Shown here: positions 35,717 to 43,627 of the stretch, in pieces | Layout: each line of letters begins with the position of its first letter | How positions within the stretch are numbered: the stretch's first letter is position 1 | From: Pedobacter sp014947265 | GTDB taxonomy: Bacteria > Bacteroidota > Bacteroidia > Sphingobacteriales > Sphingobacteriaceae | Direction: 5' to 3' | Length of the DNA stretch: 64,000 bases | Assembly: GCF_014947265.1 (NCBI RefSeq) | Contig: NZ_JADCNK010000007.1 | Span: 1 to 64,000 of the forward strand | Notes under the pieces: model-generated | Told to the model about the DNA's origin: nothing | What the model saw: only the letters and a program-made list of their open reading frames with translations | The model's database searches: none | Made by a program: the position numbers and the translations under genes

Positions 35717-36256
35717 TTATGTTAACTTTATGCGATGACGCAATCGCCTGAGCGCTTCTGAAATGTTATTTTTCACAGTCTGCTCGGATAAACGGAGTTC
35801 TGTGGCAATTTCACGGATGGTTTTTTCCTCCCTGCGGCTCAGCTCGAAACATAATTTCATGTTGTGGGGCATTTCTATTACTTCAGCGTCGATAACGGTC
35901 TGCAGTTCGCGTGTGATGATTGTTTCTTCTACGGTATGATAGGCCTGCAGGTCGTTGATTAGGTTCTCCACTCCTTCTATCCGCACCTTATTTTTCCTGA
36001 ACAGATCGATGACATCGTTGCGGGCAATTTTGATGAGGTAAGGCCACAGCGAATCGGAAATGATGATAGTGTTCCGTTTGTTCCAAAAAGTCATAAAAGT
36101 ATTCTGAAGAATATCTTTTGTTTGATCCTCGTCGCCAACAAGGTGTATCACTACCGAGTAAAGCCGTTTCCAATACGAATCGAAAACATGTTTAAATGCC
36201 CCCTCATCCCCAGACCGGATGGCCTGTAAAAGTTCAATATCAGATTTGTTGCCCAT
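35717..36256 (-). CDS. ECF RNA polymerase sigma factor, FecI-like
   Basis: A 179-residue sigma-70 family protein starting MGNKSDIELLQAIRSGDEGA, with region 2 (about 12-80, containing DILQNTFMTFWNKR) and region 4 (about 120-175, with LSRREEKTIREIATELRLSE and the HTH TVKNNISEALRRL). I choose the ATG at 36256 over one nine codons upstream, since a -7 element (36271-36278) falls inside the extension. It heads locus 1: sigma, FecR, TonB receptor, phospholipase C, TonB receptor. Confidence 0.92.
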   Translation of the reverse strand: MGNKSDIELLQAIRSGDEGAFKHVFDSYWKRLYSVVIHLVGDEDQTKDILQNTFMTFWNKRNTIIISDSLWPYLIKIARNDVIDLFRKNKVRIEGVENLINDLQAYHTVEETIITRELQTVIDAEVIEMPHNMKLCFELSRREEKTIREIATELRLSEQTVKNNISEALRRLRHRIKLT

Positions 36257-36270
36257 AATGATAACTGCGG

Positions 36271-36278
36271 CAAAACTA
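36271..36278 (-). promoter_or_regulatory. -7 promoter element of ECF sigma gene, locus 1
   Basis: The minus strand reads TAGTTTTG (TAnnTTTG), 15 bases before the ATG at 36256. The whole 36279-36511 gap otherwise shows nothing. Confidence 0.5.
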
Positions 36279-36511
36279 GTCAATCGATTATTAAGCCATC
36301 GTTAAGCTTATTTGAACAACAGGTTTGTTACTTCTTACCAAGCAGATGGAGTACAAATTGACTCGTCCTGATTTTACTTATCGTTTTTTTTATAATACTA
36401 GAATAAGTTTATATCTTATTGTTTTGTTTTTAATTAATGATACAAAGTTAGCTGGCGTACAAAGCCTGAGCCTTATACAAAAGTGGGTTTGTGTGATACG
36501 AAATAACGGGA

Positions 36512-36548
36512 ATTGAAAAAGGATTCCCAGTTTTTCCAGAATCCTTTT
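36512..36548 (-). terminator. terminator after the NmrA-like gene
   Basis: AAAAGGATTC (36517-36526) pairs with GAATCCTTTT (36539-36548); on the minus strand the stem ends in TTTTT. It is 8 bases past the reductase stop codon. Confidence 0.75.
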
Positions 36549-36555
36549 CATTAAT

Positions 36556-37452
36556 TTATTTTAGAAAAGATTTCAAATATTCATTCTCAGAAGTCCATTC
36601 TATTTCACCATAATTTTGATTGTCTAGCTTTGGATGTTGCGTAGTGAACATCGAGTACATGTATTGTGCCTGTTGCCACTTGGCATACAATTCCTGCTCA
36701 CCAGAAGGATTTTCTGACCTTTGTTTTTTAATGTTTGCGGAAAATTCATCCAAGTCCGAAAGCTTTTGCAAGGTAAAATCCTCTCCTGTAATCGCTTTAA
36801 CGCTTCCTTTCAACATTTTTGGGCTGATTTGAAAACTGGCAATGTGTAAATCTCTCTGACTTTTATCTTTCAAAGCTACTGCAGCGGTAAATGCCGCCGT
36901 GTTTTCCATTGTTGTGAAATCAAGTTTCCAATCTGCTTTATCGCCCCAATACGCAACAGATCTATTTTTAAGGTTTAAAATCGGGGTGTTGTATTTCAGG
37001 ATATCAGCAAACGCGCCGTTAAAAATGGAGGTGGGTTGAATATCTTTTTCGTCGATATAACTTCTAAAAGTTCTCCGAAGATCAAAATTTCTGTTTTCTC
37101 CAGGTATTAATAACTGATAATCAGTACAAAAATCAGATGGAATAAACCGTTTAACTCCAGCGGCTATGGCACCATCCAGAAGTGCTTTTTGAGTATCGAT
37201 TATCACGTCGGCAAGTCCGGCGAGAGCAGAAACCACGCAATCTATCCCTTTACAAGCTTTTACAATATCCGAAATTTTATTGAAATCTACTTCAATTACA
37301 CCAACCCCCATTTGAGCGAGTGGTTTTATCTTTTGGGAATCACTTTCTTTCCTTACCAATGCAACCACTTTTGCGCCCTGGCTAAGCAAAGCTTTACAAA
37401 TCATTAAACCAAGATGACCTGTAGCACCTGCGACTAAAATATTTTTTTTCAT
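36556..37452 (-). CDS. NmrA/isoflavone-reductase-like NAD(P)-binding protein
   Basis: A 298-residue atypical short-chain dehydrogenase. The Rossmann motif NILVAGATGHLGLMICKAL is at residues 4-22, followed by VALVRKESDSQK, an arginine typical of NADP preference, and CVVSALAGL. The pattern (AGVKRFIPSDFCTDY, FNGAFADIL) fits the aromatic-alcohol/isoflavone reductase-like group, which includes both enzymes and redox sensors; the substrate is unknown. It is 10 bases downstream of the alpha/beta hydrolase and downstream of a Crp-type regulator, so the three may form one transcriptional unit for handling a small, perhaps aromatic or epoxide, compound. Confidence 0.8.
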   Translation of the reverse strand: MKKNILVAGATGHLGLMICKALLSQGAKVVALVRKESDSQKIKPLAQMGVGVIEVDFNKISDIVKACKGIDCVVSALAGLADVIIDTQKALLDGAIAAGVKRFIPSDFCTDYQLLIPGENRNFDLRRTFRSYIDEKDIQPTSIFNGAFADILKYNTPILNLKNRSVAYWGDKADWKLDFTTMENTAAFTAAVALKDKSQRDLHIASFQISPKMLKGSVKAITGEDFTLQKLSDLDEFSANIKKQRSENPSGEQELYAKWQQAQYMYSMFTTQHPKLDNQNYGEIEWTSENEYLKSFLK

Positions 37453-37462
37453 TCTTTTTTAT

Positions 37463-38392
37463 TTAAGCTTTTAAAAAATTATAGATGGCTTCAATTACCT
37501 GCTCGGGGGTTTCTTCAAACATATAATGACCACCTTTAGATAGAGCGACTAAATGGCCGTTTTGGCAAACATAAGGCATCGCCACCTGCATAAACTGATA
37601 ACTGACATTGCTGCCAATTCCTAAAACGGGCATTTGAAGTTGCTGATAGGTTTTCGAATCCTCAATATCCTGTCCAAATGTCTGATACCAAGCGTTTGAA
37701 GTTCTAATACTCTCTGCATCATTATAAGCTTCAGCGTAAATGCTGCGCTCCTTTTCAGTCATTTTGGTTTCGTCTATCATTACATAATCAAAAAGCCAGT
37801 CAATGAGAAAACGGAAACGACCTTCAAGAATCTTTTCAGGCAAACCTTTCACCTGATTAAAACCCATCCACCAGGCATAAGGCATATTGGCATCCATTTT
37901 TTCTCCAAAAGTTCGGGGTGCAGGTAATAGCGGCATCTGCATCATGCCTTCGTTGGGGTGCAACCCGTCCGCTACAATCAGTTTTTCCACAACTTCGGGA
38001 TGATTGAAAGCCAAGCTCATCGCAACCATTCCACCAATATCGTGACCAATGATGGTTGCTTTTTTCAAACCCAGGGAATATATTAATTGTCTGATGTCGT
38101 CCCCCATCGTCTTTTTATCATAACCACTTTCCGGCTTATCAGAAGTACCCATTCCTCTGATATCTACCACGATTACACGATGCCTTTTAGAAAGTTCAGT
38201 AGCTATGTTTCGGTAAGAATACCAGGTCTGCGGCCATCCCGGAAGACAAATTAATGTTTCGCCAGCGCCACCGTCTGCGTAATGCAGGCAAACCCCATTA
38301 ACTTCTGCATAATGATTGCTAAATCCTGGGAAATCCTGAATGAGTTGTTCGTCTGAAAATTTTTGCTTTGCTGTTCCACTAGATATTGTCAT
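37463..38392 (-). CDS. alpha/beta hydrolase, epoxide hydrolase/dehalogenase-like
   Basis: A 309-residue alpha/beta-hydrolase. The nucleophile elbow is GHDIGG with Asp118, which is the epoxide-hydrolase/haloalkane-dehalogenase type rather than the esterase serine. The oxyanion region is CLPGWPQTW, and the catalytic histidine lies in KGGHYMFEE near the C-terminus. I take the ATG at 38392 (MTISSGTAKQKFSDEQ) instead of one 63 bases upstream whose extension looks non-conserved. It is between the Crp-like regulator and the NmrA-like reductase on the same strand. Confidence 0.85.
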   Translation of the reverse strand: MTISSGTAKQKFSDEQLIQDFPGFSNHYAEVNGVCLHYADGGAGETLICLPGWPQTWYSYRNIATELSKRHRVIVVDIRGMGTSDKPESGYDKKTMGDDIRQLIYSLGLKKATIIGHDIGGMVAMSLAFNHPEVVEKLIVADGLHPNEGMMQMPLLPAPRTFGEKMDANMPYAWWMGFNQVKGLPEKILEGRFRFLIDWLFDYVMIDETKMTEKERSIYAEAYNDAESIRTSNAWYQTFGQDIEDSKTYQQLQMPVLGIGSNVSYQFMQVAMPYVCQNGHLVALSKGGHYMFEETPEQVIEAIYNFLKA

Positions 38393-38470
38393 TTGATTTC
38401 TTTTTAAATTGATGCAATCAAATCTACGGCAATGAATCTGCGGCAAAACTACCAAAAGGTAGAAAATGAA

Positions 38471-39040
38471 TTACCTGATGTTTTTTCTAATGCGGCTAAG
38501 TGCATTGGGTGTAATACCCAAAATAGCGGCAAGCTGTTTTACCGGAATTTTCTGTACCAGTTCATTGCTTTTAAGAAATTGTAGATAGCGCTCTTCTGCA
38601 GTCAAAGTCTGGAAATTTAATAATTGATCGACCATTCTCGCTGTTGTAGCTTCCCAGATCTTGCGCCCGAATTCTTCCCAACTGCTCAGATGGGCATAGA
38701 GAAAATCCATATCTTTCTTATCGATGACGATTAACTCAGTCTCCTCGATAGCCTCAAGGTTAAACCGGGTAGGTTTTTGCGGATGAAGGCTGGATATTTC
38801 AGTGAAAAACTCATCTTTCAAACAAACCCACGTGGTGTTTTCCTGCTCGCCAGATGCATTATAAAACCGCAGTCCACCAGATATGATGAAGTAATACTGA
38901 TTGGCAACCTGTCCGCATTTTAACAAAAGCTTACCCTTTGGAACCACTTTCTGTCTGCATTTTGATTGGACCAATTGCAAATCCTGTTCATCTATAGCCA
39001 CTACACTTTTAACAAATGTTACAAATTGATCAATTCCCAT
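38471..39040 (-). CDS. Crp/Fnr-family transcriptional regulator
   Basis: A 189-residue regulator with an N-terminal cyclic-nucleotide-binding-like beta-roll (about 20-115, VPKGKLLLKCGQVANQYYFI and GGLRFYN) and a short C-terminal winged HTH (PVKQLAAILGITPNALSRIR). The canonical cAMP-contacting arginine-serine pair is not evident, so the ligand may differ, as in most Bacteroidota members. It lies upstream of and co-oriented with the hydrolase/reductase pair, 78 bases away, and probably controls it. Promoter element at 39078-39085. Confidence 0.88.
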   Translation of the reverse strand: MGIDQFVTFVKSVVAIDEQDLQLVQSKCRQKVVPKGKLLLKCGQVANQYYFIISGGLRFYNASGEQENTTWVCLKDEFFTEISSLHPQKPTRFNLEAIEETELIVIDKKDMDFLYAHLSSWEEFGRKIWEATTARMVDQLLNFQTLTAEERYLQFLKSNELVQKIPVKQLAAILGITPNALSRIRKNIR

Positions 39041-39077
39041 TTATTTACCGGACTTCAGAAAATTAGAAGAAGCCGCA

Positions 39078-39085
39078 CAAATTTA
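39078..39085 (-). promoter_or_regulatory. -7 promoter element of the Crp-like gene
   Basis: The minus strand reads TAAATTTG, a perfect TAnnTTTG, 37 bases before the ATG. Confidence 0.5.
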
Positions 39086-39231
39086 GTTAAACTAAAACAG
39101 TGGTAGTTTATTTCAAAGAGAAATTCTCCCTAGGTGTGTATTTCGGTGAAAGTGGTTCTTCCCCAATTTGGTGTTTTTTTTGATAAATATAGACAAACCA
39201 ATTCTATTGACCCTTATCGCCAATTTGCTAA

Positions 39232-39504
39232 TATACAGGCCAGCAAAACTTACAAAAATTTTATTTCCGGTTAGAAGAACAGATAAGCTATCATACATTG
39301 AAGCATGTAGAAGAGACTATTCAAGAACGGACTGAATTCCTGAGAGTCAACAGGTCTGAAATTATATCCTTTAATCACGTCAAGCAGGTTGATGGATACC
39401 AAATCCTGCTCAACAACGGAAATAGATTTATGGTAAGCAGAAGTTATAAGAATAAAATTGACGAATTTCTACACGGCCGATTACCTGGTCCTGGTATCAG
39501 ATAA
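39232..39504 (+). pseudogene. LytTR DNA-binding domain remnant
   Basis: The open part reads EFLRVNRSEIISFNHVKQVD and then GYQILLNNGNRFMVSRSYKN, the C-terminal half of a LytTR domain (compare the usual F-x-R-x-H/N-[RK]-S and GxxxPVSRSYK blocks). There is no good ATG: the frame opens after a stop at 39229, the best start is TTG at 39298, and a second frame just upstream carries KILFPVRRTDKLSYIEA, which looks like the lost first strand of the domain. So the gene is frameshifted or internally deleted, and the response-regulator receiver domain is missing. Confidence 0.55.
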
Positions 39505-39768
39505 GCTTCACTCGATAATGTAGTAAATTCGCGAGGGGATCAGAAAATGATATTTATTCTATAATTAAAATACAAACAAAACAAGTGAATCCAGAATGAG
39601 TCACCCTAGCATATATACTTCGATATCTCATGAGCATTACGATATCTAGGGGTTTAAAGTCACATTTATACCATGGATGATGAATATAGTTGGATAATCA
39701 GGCACAAGAGTTTTACAGGGAAATACCCATTTCGCCTTTAATAGACAAACTCCTGTGCCTGCAGATAA

Positions 39769-40611
39769 TTAAATACCGTAAATAGTTTTCACCCAACTGG
39801 CATCTTTGGTGGACGGGGATTTTGTACCACTCCAGGCATTATCGATCCAGGTGGAACCATCCAGTCGTGTCGTAGTTGGAAGACTACTATTTATCGCCCC
39901 ATAGCCATTGTATGATCCATAAAGCATAATAGAACTGATGTCAAAAGTGGTCCCACCATAATTCATGCCTGTAAGTTTATTATATCCAGATTGTGCTGCT
40001 GTAGTGATATTATCCCATTTTACAGCGATGTAAGAATCACGATCTACACGCAGCTGCTCATGGTGTAAGCCGATGGCATGCCCCAGCTCATGAACGACAA
40101 TGCCTTTAGCCTCTGGATTTGAAAGATTCATTGTGGCCCCGCTGACATAGCCTACAGTGCAATTGTTCGCGCTTCCCGGCTGTATAGTCAGGTAATAGCC
40201 CGAAGTTACCGCCTCAAAGATAATTCCGGATTTTGTGGTCCAGTCGGCCATGGCGGTCAAGATGGTGTTTGTCTGAGCAGTAGTAAATCCAGAGGCAAAT
40301 CTATATGAGACTTTGTGGTTTGGCCACTTATATGCTCCTGCAGGCCCGTGTCCTTCGGTTGTAACTTCCGGGAGCTTTGAAGTAATCTGTTCATCTGGAA
40401 TAACCATATCGCCATTAAAAATATTTCTACCGTCAATTCGCTCGTAACTGATTAACGAACCCAGATAATAACCCTGCCTCAATTCCACATTTTTTCCAGC
40501 AGGGTTTTGTTGCGCTGAAACTTGTTGCGCGTTGTTGTCATTTTTTTTGCACCCCTGTGAGAGCAATAGCAATCCCGTAAAGCATAGCGCGAGTAATCTT
40601 GTATTTTTCAT
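39769..40611 (-). CDS. astacin-like M12A metallopeptidase lipoprotein
   Basis: A 280-residue secreted zinc protease. The signal peptide ends LLLLSQGC (lipobox Cys21). The astacin motif HELGHAIGLHHE (174-185) supplies three zinc histidines and the catalytic glutamate, and the Met-turn appears as SSIMLYGSY downstream with the usual tyrosine. The domain begins near KWPNHKVSYRFA, as in astacins. Single gene; 39505-39768 before it shows nothing. Its substrate cannot be inferred. It is the second secreted metalloprotease of the window but unrelated to the ricin-lectin one. Confidence 0.9.
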   Translation of the reverse strand: MKNTRLLALCFTGLLLLSQGCKKNDNNAQQVSAQQNPAGKNVELRQGYYLGSLISYERIDGRNIFNGDMVIPDEQITSKLPEVTTEGHGPAGAYKWPNHKVSYRFASGFTTAQTNTILTAMADWTTKSGIIFEAVTSGYYLTIQPGSANNCTVGYVSGATMNLSNPEAKGIVVHELGHAIGLHHEQLRVDRDSYIAVKWDNITTAAQSGYNKLTGMNYGGTTFDISSIMLYGSYNGYGAINSSLPTTTRLDGSTWIDNAWSGTKSPSTKDASWVKTIYGI

Positions 40612-40816
40612 AGTAATTATTATGTAGTTTAAATACTAAGTTAATGTATTTTTTGATAATTAAAAATGAAATTTGCCAAATTGTGGATAAACCGTAGCCA
40701 TTTAAACCCATCTCGCCAAAGATTGAATTTGCACTAAATTATTAATTATCTTACTATTACGAAGGTGGCGACACAGGGTCAATGAGATTGGTTTTTACAC
40801 AAGAGCCTTTGTTGAT

Positions 40817-40986
40817 GGAGATTTCGGCTTCATTGACCAAGTGATTCCGTAGCGGATTGACCAGTCCTAGAAAAAATAGGACTATCTCTATCAGATTATT
40901 TATCAGTTTGTTGGGGTGGTCAGTCGCGACTGAAACGACCTGACCCTAAATTCCGAAATGAGTTGGTCACTCCTAGCGAAATCTCC
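40817..40986. repeat. imperfect inverted repeat of about 170 bp
   Basis: GGAGATTTCGGCTTCATTGA at the left is mirrored by GGTCACTCCTAGCGAAATCTCC-type sequence at the right end, and an internal hairpin GTCCTA-GAAAAAA-TAGGAC lies at 40866-40884. It occupies the 40612-41002 gap, where no gene is seen, and may be a small non-autonomous element. Confidence 0.4.
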
Positions 40987-41002
40987 ATACGAATACCATA
41001 TC

Positions 41003-41584
41003 CTAACCTTTATCAGCTACACGTTTCAGAAAATAAAGGTTGTGACCCAACTCATGCGTATTGTAGAGCATAAATCCAAAGCGTTCATACCAAACGACCT
41101 GTGAAAATTCCGGGGTTTCCAGATATACCGGCAAGTTCTTTTTCTGCATTTCCAGTATCACATCCTGTAAGAGCCTGCTGCCATTTCCCAAACTCTGGAA
41201 ACGGGGTGAAACTCCAAGCATCCAGATTCGGGCTACCACAGTTTTACCAAGCCTGGTTTTCGTCATACGCCTGTATTTTAGTACTCTTATGCAATTTCCC
41301 AGGCCGAGACCTTTCAGGATCAGTTGAATTTCCAGTGATATTGTTGTCAAGGTAGCCCTTTCCAGATGGGGATATAATACCAAGGCGCATGCCCTGCGGT
41401 CTTGGGATAAGAATACGTCCCCCTGCAAATGGCATCTATAAAATGCGTACTGCATTAGCATGCCAATGCGACTGATTCTGTTTTTACCTTTAGGGATCAG
41501 GTAATTTACCGTTTCGTTGTCTTCAAATGAACGGGTCAGCAGTTCCGCTACCAGGTCTTTGTCTTCGTGTGTCGCTTTTATCAT
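41003..41584 (-). CDS. GNAT-family N-acetyltransferase
   Basis: A 193-residue acetyltransferase. The acetyl-CoA site shows as WMLGVSPRFQSLGNGSRLL (V-x-P-x-x-Q-x-x-G-x-G/N pattern, about 130-150), followed by LPVYLETPEFSQVVWYERFG, the classical beta5-alpha4 end of the GNAT fold. The N-terminal substrate half (DLVAELLTRSFEDNETVNYL) resembles small-molecule or antibiotic-type acetyltransferases. Substrate unknown. It is downstream of the small-protein cluster at 41.7-43.6 kb, on the same strand, with a 112-base gap. Confidence 0.85.
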   Translation of the reverse strand: MIKATHEDKDLVAELLTRSFEDNETVNYLIPKGKNRISRIGMLMQYAFYRCHLQGDVFLSQDRRACALVLYPHLERATLTTISLEIQLILKGLGLGNCIRVLKYRRMTKTRLGKTVVARIWMLGVSPRFQSLGNGSRLLQDVILEMQKKNLPVYLETPEFSQVVWYERFGFMLYNTHELGHNLYFLKRVADKG

Positions 41585-41696
41585 AACCGCTATCGCTTAT
41601 AACCCTATTCCAAAACCAATCAGATCAGGAAAAGGGTTCAGAGCTTTAAATGTATTTTATATGGTGTAGCGGTTATGCAATAGGCAGTTAGTATAT

Positions 41697-41903
41697 TTAT
41701 AAAGCGTTAGTATCTATATTTAAAATAGGTGTATTCATCTTTCTTTTTATCCGTTTAATTTTAACAGCGACATGCTTAGCCAGGTGATCAGCGGCATAAA
41801 TTAAACCAAACAAGACAGTTAAACAGCCTGTCCTTAGCAGATACGGATTATATCTAAGGTCTTCCTGATAGCTACTTTCTATGTGGTCAGGCTGCATGCT
41901 CAA
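41697..41903 (-). CDS. hypothetical small protein, single hydrophobic segment
   Basis: A 68-residue protein starting MSMQPDHIESSYQEDLRYNP, with a hydrophobic stretch at about 26-40 (GCLTVLFGLIYAAD) and a basic C-terminal half (KIKRIKRKMN). It overlaps the preceding gene by 17 bases, which suggests translational coupling within the small-protein cluster. No family recognised. Confidence 0.5.
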   Translation of the reverse strand: MSMQPDHIESSYQEDLRYNPYLLRTGCLTVLFGLIYAADHLAKHVAVKIKRIKRKMNTPILNIDTNAL

Positions 41904-42144
41904 TTATTATACCTACTGTTATCTCGGTCAATAAGACCAGCGTGGAGAGCAGCAGTCCGCCTTTGCTAAGCAAAAAGCGGTTTACCGGCTCTTCATAGGA
42001 GCTGTTATTAAAAAAACTCCCGGAAGCTGGCAACTGGTTGAAAAATGTAATCCTGTAGAACTTTCGGTCAAAGTGGTTTGAAAGTATCAGGATGGATATA
42101 CTTAGCAATGTTAGTATGATGATGGCGAGGTCGGTTGACTGCAT
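41887..42144 (-). CDS. hypothetical small membrane protein
   Basis: An 85-residue protein if started at the ATG at 42144 (MQSTDLAIIILTLLSISILI); upstream in-frame ATGs at 42174 and 42207 would overlap the preceding gene. Two hydrophobic segments are visible, at the N-terminus and near the C-terminus (GGLLLSTLVLLTEITVGIII), joined by a polar loop. No family recognised. Part of the cluster of small minus-strand genes. Confidence 0.5.
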   Translation of the reverse strand: MQSTDLAIIILTLLSISILILSNHFDRKFYRITFFNQLPASGSFFNNSSYEEPVNRFLLSKGGLLLSTLVLLTEITVGIIIEHAA

Positions 42145-42163
42145 ATTTGTAAATAAAAAATAA

Positions 42164-42487
42164 TCATGTTCCATAGGAGAGCCGGATATTTTCTGCAAGC
42201 AGTCCATAAGCAGGTTGTTTTGTCCGGATTTCCTTTTTCAATTCTTTTAATTTTCTCGTCAAAAACTGCGCTTTAACATGGGCATAGAAGACTTCGTATT
42301 CAATTACCACTTGCTCCAGATCGGCCAGCTTTTTCTGATAGTCGCTGTACACATATTCCAGTTTTTTTTGGTAATCAATGGCCTGTTGGATGCTTTCTTT
42401 ATCCTCCTGTTCGTTCTCTAATAAGTTTGACAATTGAACCAGGGCGTTTTGTAGCTGTTCGTGTTTGCCTTTATTTATGCCTTGCAT
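42164..42487 (-). CDS. hypothetical coiled-coil protein
   Basis: A 107-residue, strongly charged protein, MQGINKGKHEQLQNALVQLS onward, with continuous heptad-like helix from about 8 to 95 (LEYVYSDYQKKLADLEQVVI, KLKELKKEIRTK). It has no signal peptide or membrane span. Probably a coiled-coil partner of the neighbouring small proteins; no family recognised. Confidence 0.55.
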   Translation of the reverse strand: MQGINKGKHEQLQNALVQLSNLLENEQEDKESIQQAIDYQKKLEYVYSDYQKKLADLEQVVIEYEVFYAHVKAQFLTRKLKELKKEIRTKQPAYGLLAENIRLSYGT

Positions 42488-42552
42488 AAGCTTTTATCTT
42501 CTTCATTTTATAATTGTTCTCTAAATTTTAGCTACAATGCAACCGGTAGCAT

Positions 42553-42933
42553 TTAACTGGTTAATCTTACCGGATAGCTGAAAGTTTTCTGATTATCATG
42601 GAGCAATGCCAAATGAAAACCGGATTTTTTTAATATATTCATCTTCAACGTTTGTACAAAAGACTTCAATTCCTGCGGGGTCATCACTTCCGGTTTAATC
42701 CCGTTTGCCTGCATCTTCATCAGCATCCCTTTAACTGAAAACTCTACCTCTTTAATCGTTCTCCTGTAATCAGTTTCTTCCGGGCTTAGATCAGCAGCCA
42801 AAGCATTAATAAGCAATCCGATTTTCAAAATAATTTTATCTAAATCCTTTTCCTGCCGCAGCGTCAAACGGACTTCGCCACGGGGCATCATTTTGGGTGA
42901 ATTATTCGATAATGATGCCTCATAAGTCTGCAT
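42553..42933 (-). CDS. hypothetical protein
   Basis: A 126-residue soluble protein with an N-terminal polar stretch (MQTYEASLSNNSPKMMPRGE) followed by helical charged segments (RLTLRQEKDLDKIILKIGLL, ETDYRRTIKEVEFSVKGML) and the phrase MTPQELKSFVQTLKMNIL. No family recognised. It lies between the coiled-coil gene and the two overlapping reading frames at 42990-43555, all co-oriented. Confidence 0.5.
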   Translation of the reverse strand: MQTYEASLSNNSPKMMPRGEVRLTLRQEKDLDKIILKIGLLINALAADLSPEETDYRRTIKEVEFSVKGMLMKMQANGIKPEVMTPQELKSFVQTLKMNILKKSGFHLALLHDNQKTFSYPVRLTS

Positions 42934-42989
42934 TCCCCGCTGACGCAGAATTTCCTTCTGCGTAAACTAAGATATCTGCCCCTCATGCA

Positions 42990-43349
42990 TCATATCATAG
43001 CTGATATAGTACGGAACAGGGTGCCTGCCTCAGACCTCATATCGCCAAGAACGATTCCCTGTTCCGAGGTACCATATACCTTTCTGTTAATTAAAGTTGT
43101 TCCGTTTTCGTCGTGATCCTGAAAAGCGCAGGAAAGACTGTTATTCTTAGTGAAATAGGCGGCTATCAATTCCAGACCCGTTTTTTTTAACTTATAACGT
43201 AACCGATACCGCGCGAACACATGAGGTTTGAAAAGCGCCAGGCCAATCCCTTTCTTTCCCTGGCCTGGGGCGCTAGTCATTAAAAACGCCCAAATTCCAT
43301 CGGAAAAATTTGCTGTGCATATGGCCAAGTGATATATTCTTACGCTCAC
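42990..43349 (-). CDS. hypothetical protein, possible C-terminal part of a split gene
   Basis: A 119-residue frame opening with GTG at 43349 (SVRIYHLAICTANFSDGIWA) that overlaps the stop of the upstream frame by four bases (GTGA). It contains KPHVFARYRLRYKLKKTGLE and LIAAYFTKNNSL, reminiscent of an (F/T)PHFFxRYxER-type segment seen in uncharacterised Bacteroidota proteins (from memory, unverified). It may be the second half of one protein broken by a single-base frameshift at the overlap, or a genuinely coupled gene. Confidence 0.45.
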   Translation of the reverse strand: MSVRIYHLAICTANFSDGIWAFLMTSAPGQGKKGIGLALFKPHVFARYRLRYKLKKTGLELIAAYFTKNNSLSCAFQDHDENGTTLINRKVYGTSEQGIVLGDMRSEAGTLFRTISAMI

Positions 43350-43555
43350 ACCGGTTCATAGCACGGAAGATCACAATTCACCGGTTTCTGTTGGCCGTAG
43401 TCACCAAAGGGTGCTGCAACTACCGGAAACGATGTAGATTTAATGATCAAACGGCAGAATTCTTTCTGCTTGTACACGGCTTTGGCCCGCACCTCCTGCA
43501 GATCCATTTCCATTTGGGCCGTTATTTCATCATCTGTCATCGTTTGAACTATCAT
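43346..43555 (-). CDS. hypothetical protein, possible N-terminal part of a split gene
   Basis: A 69-residue frame starting MIVQTMTDDEITAQMEMDLQ, acidic and helical at first, then KEFCRLIIKSTSFPVVAAPF and ending PCYEPV. It is the first gene of the small-protein cluster. Its abrupt end, directly overlapping the next frame by GTGA, suggests either translational coupling or a frameshift. No known domain. Confidence 0.45.
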   Translation of the reverse strand: MIVQTMTDDEITAQMEMDLQEVRAKAVYKQKEFCRLIIKSTSFPVVAAPFGDYGQQKPVNCDLPCYEPV

Positions 43556-43627
43556 GTCGAAGGATTATTAGCACTTTATATTAGGTTCTTTCCATGTTGC
43601 CTTGATATTTTAAATTCTCTATTAAAA

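Noticed and set aside
39113..39298. Minus-strand reading frame of 61 codons
   Set aside because: It runs antisense through the LytTR remnant and has no coding-like composition.
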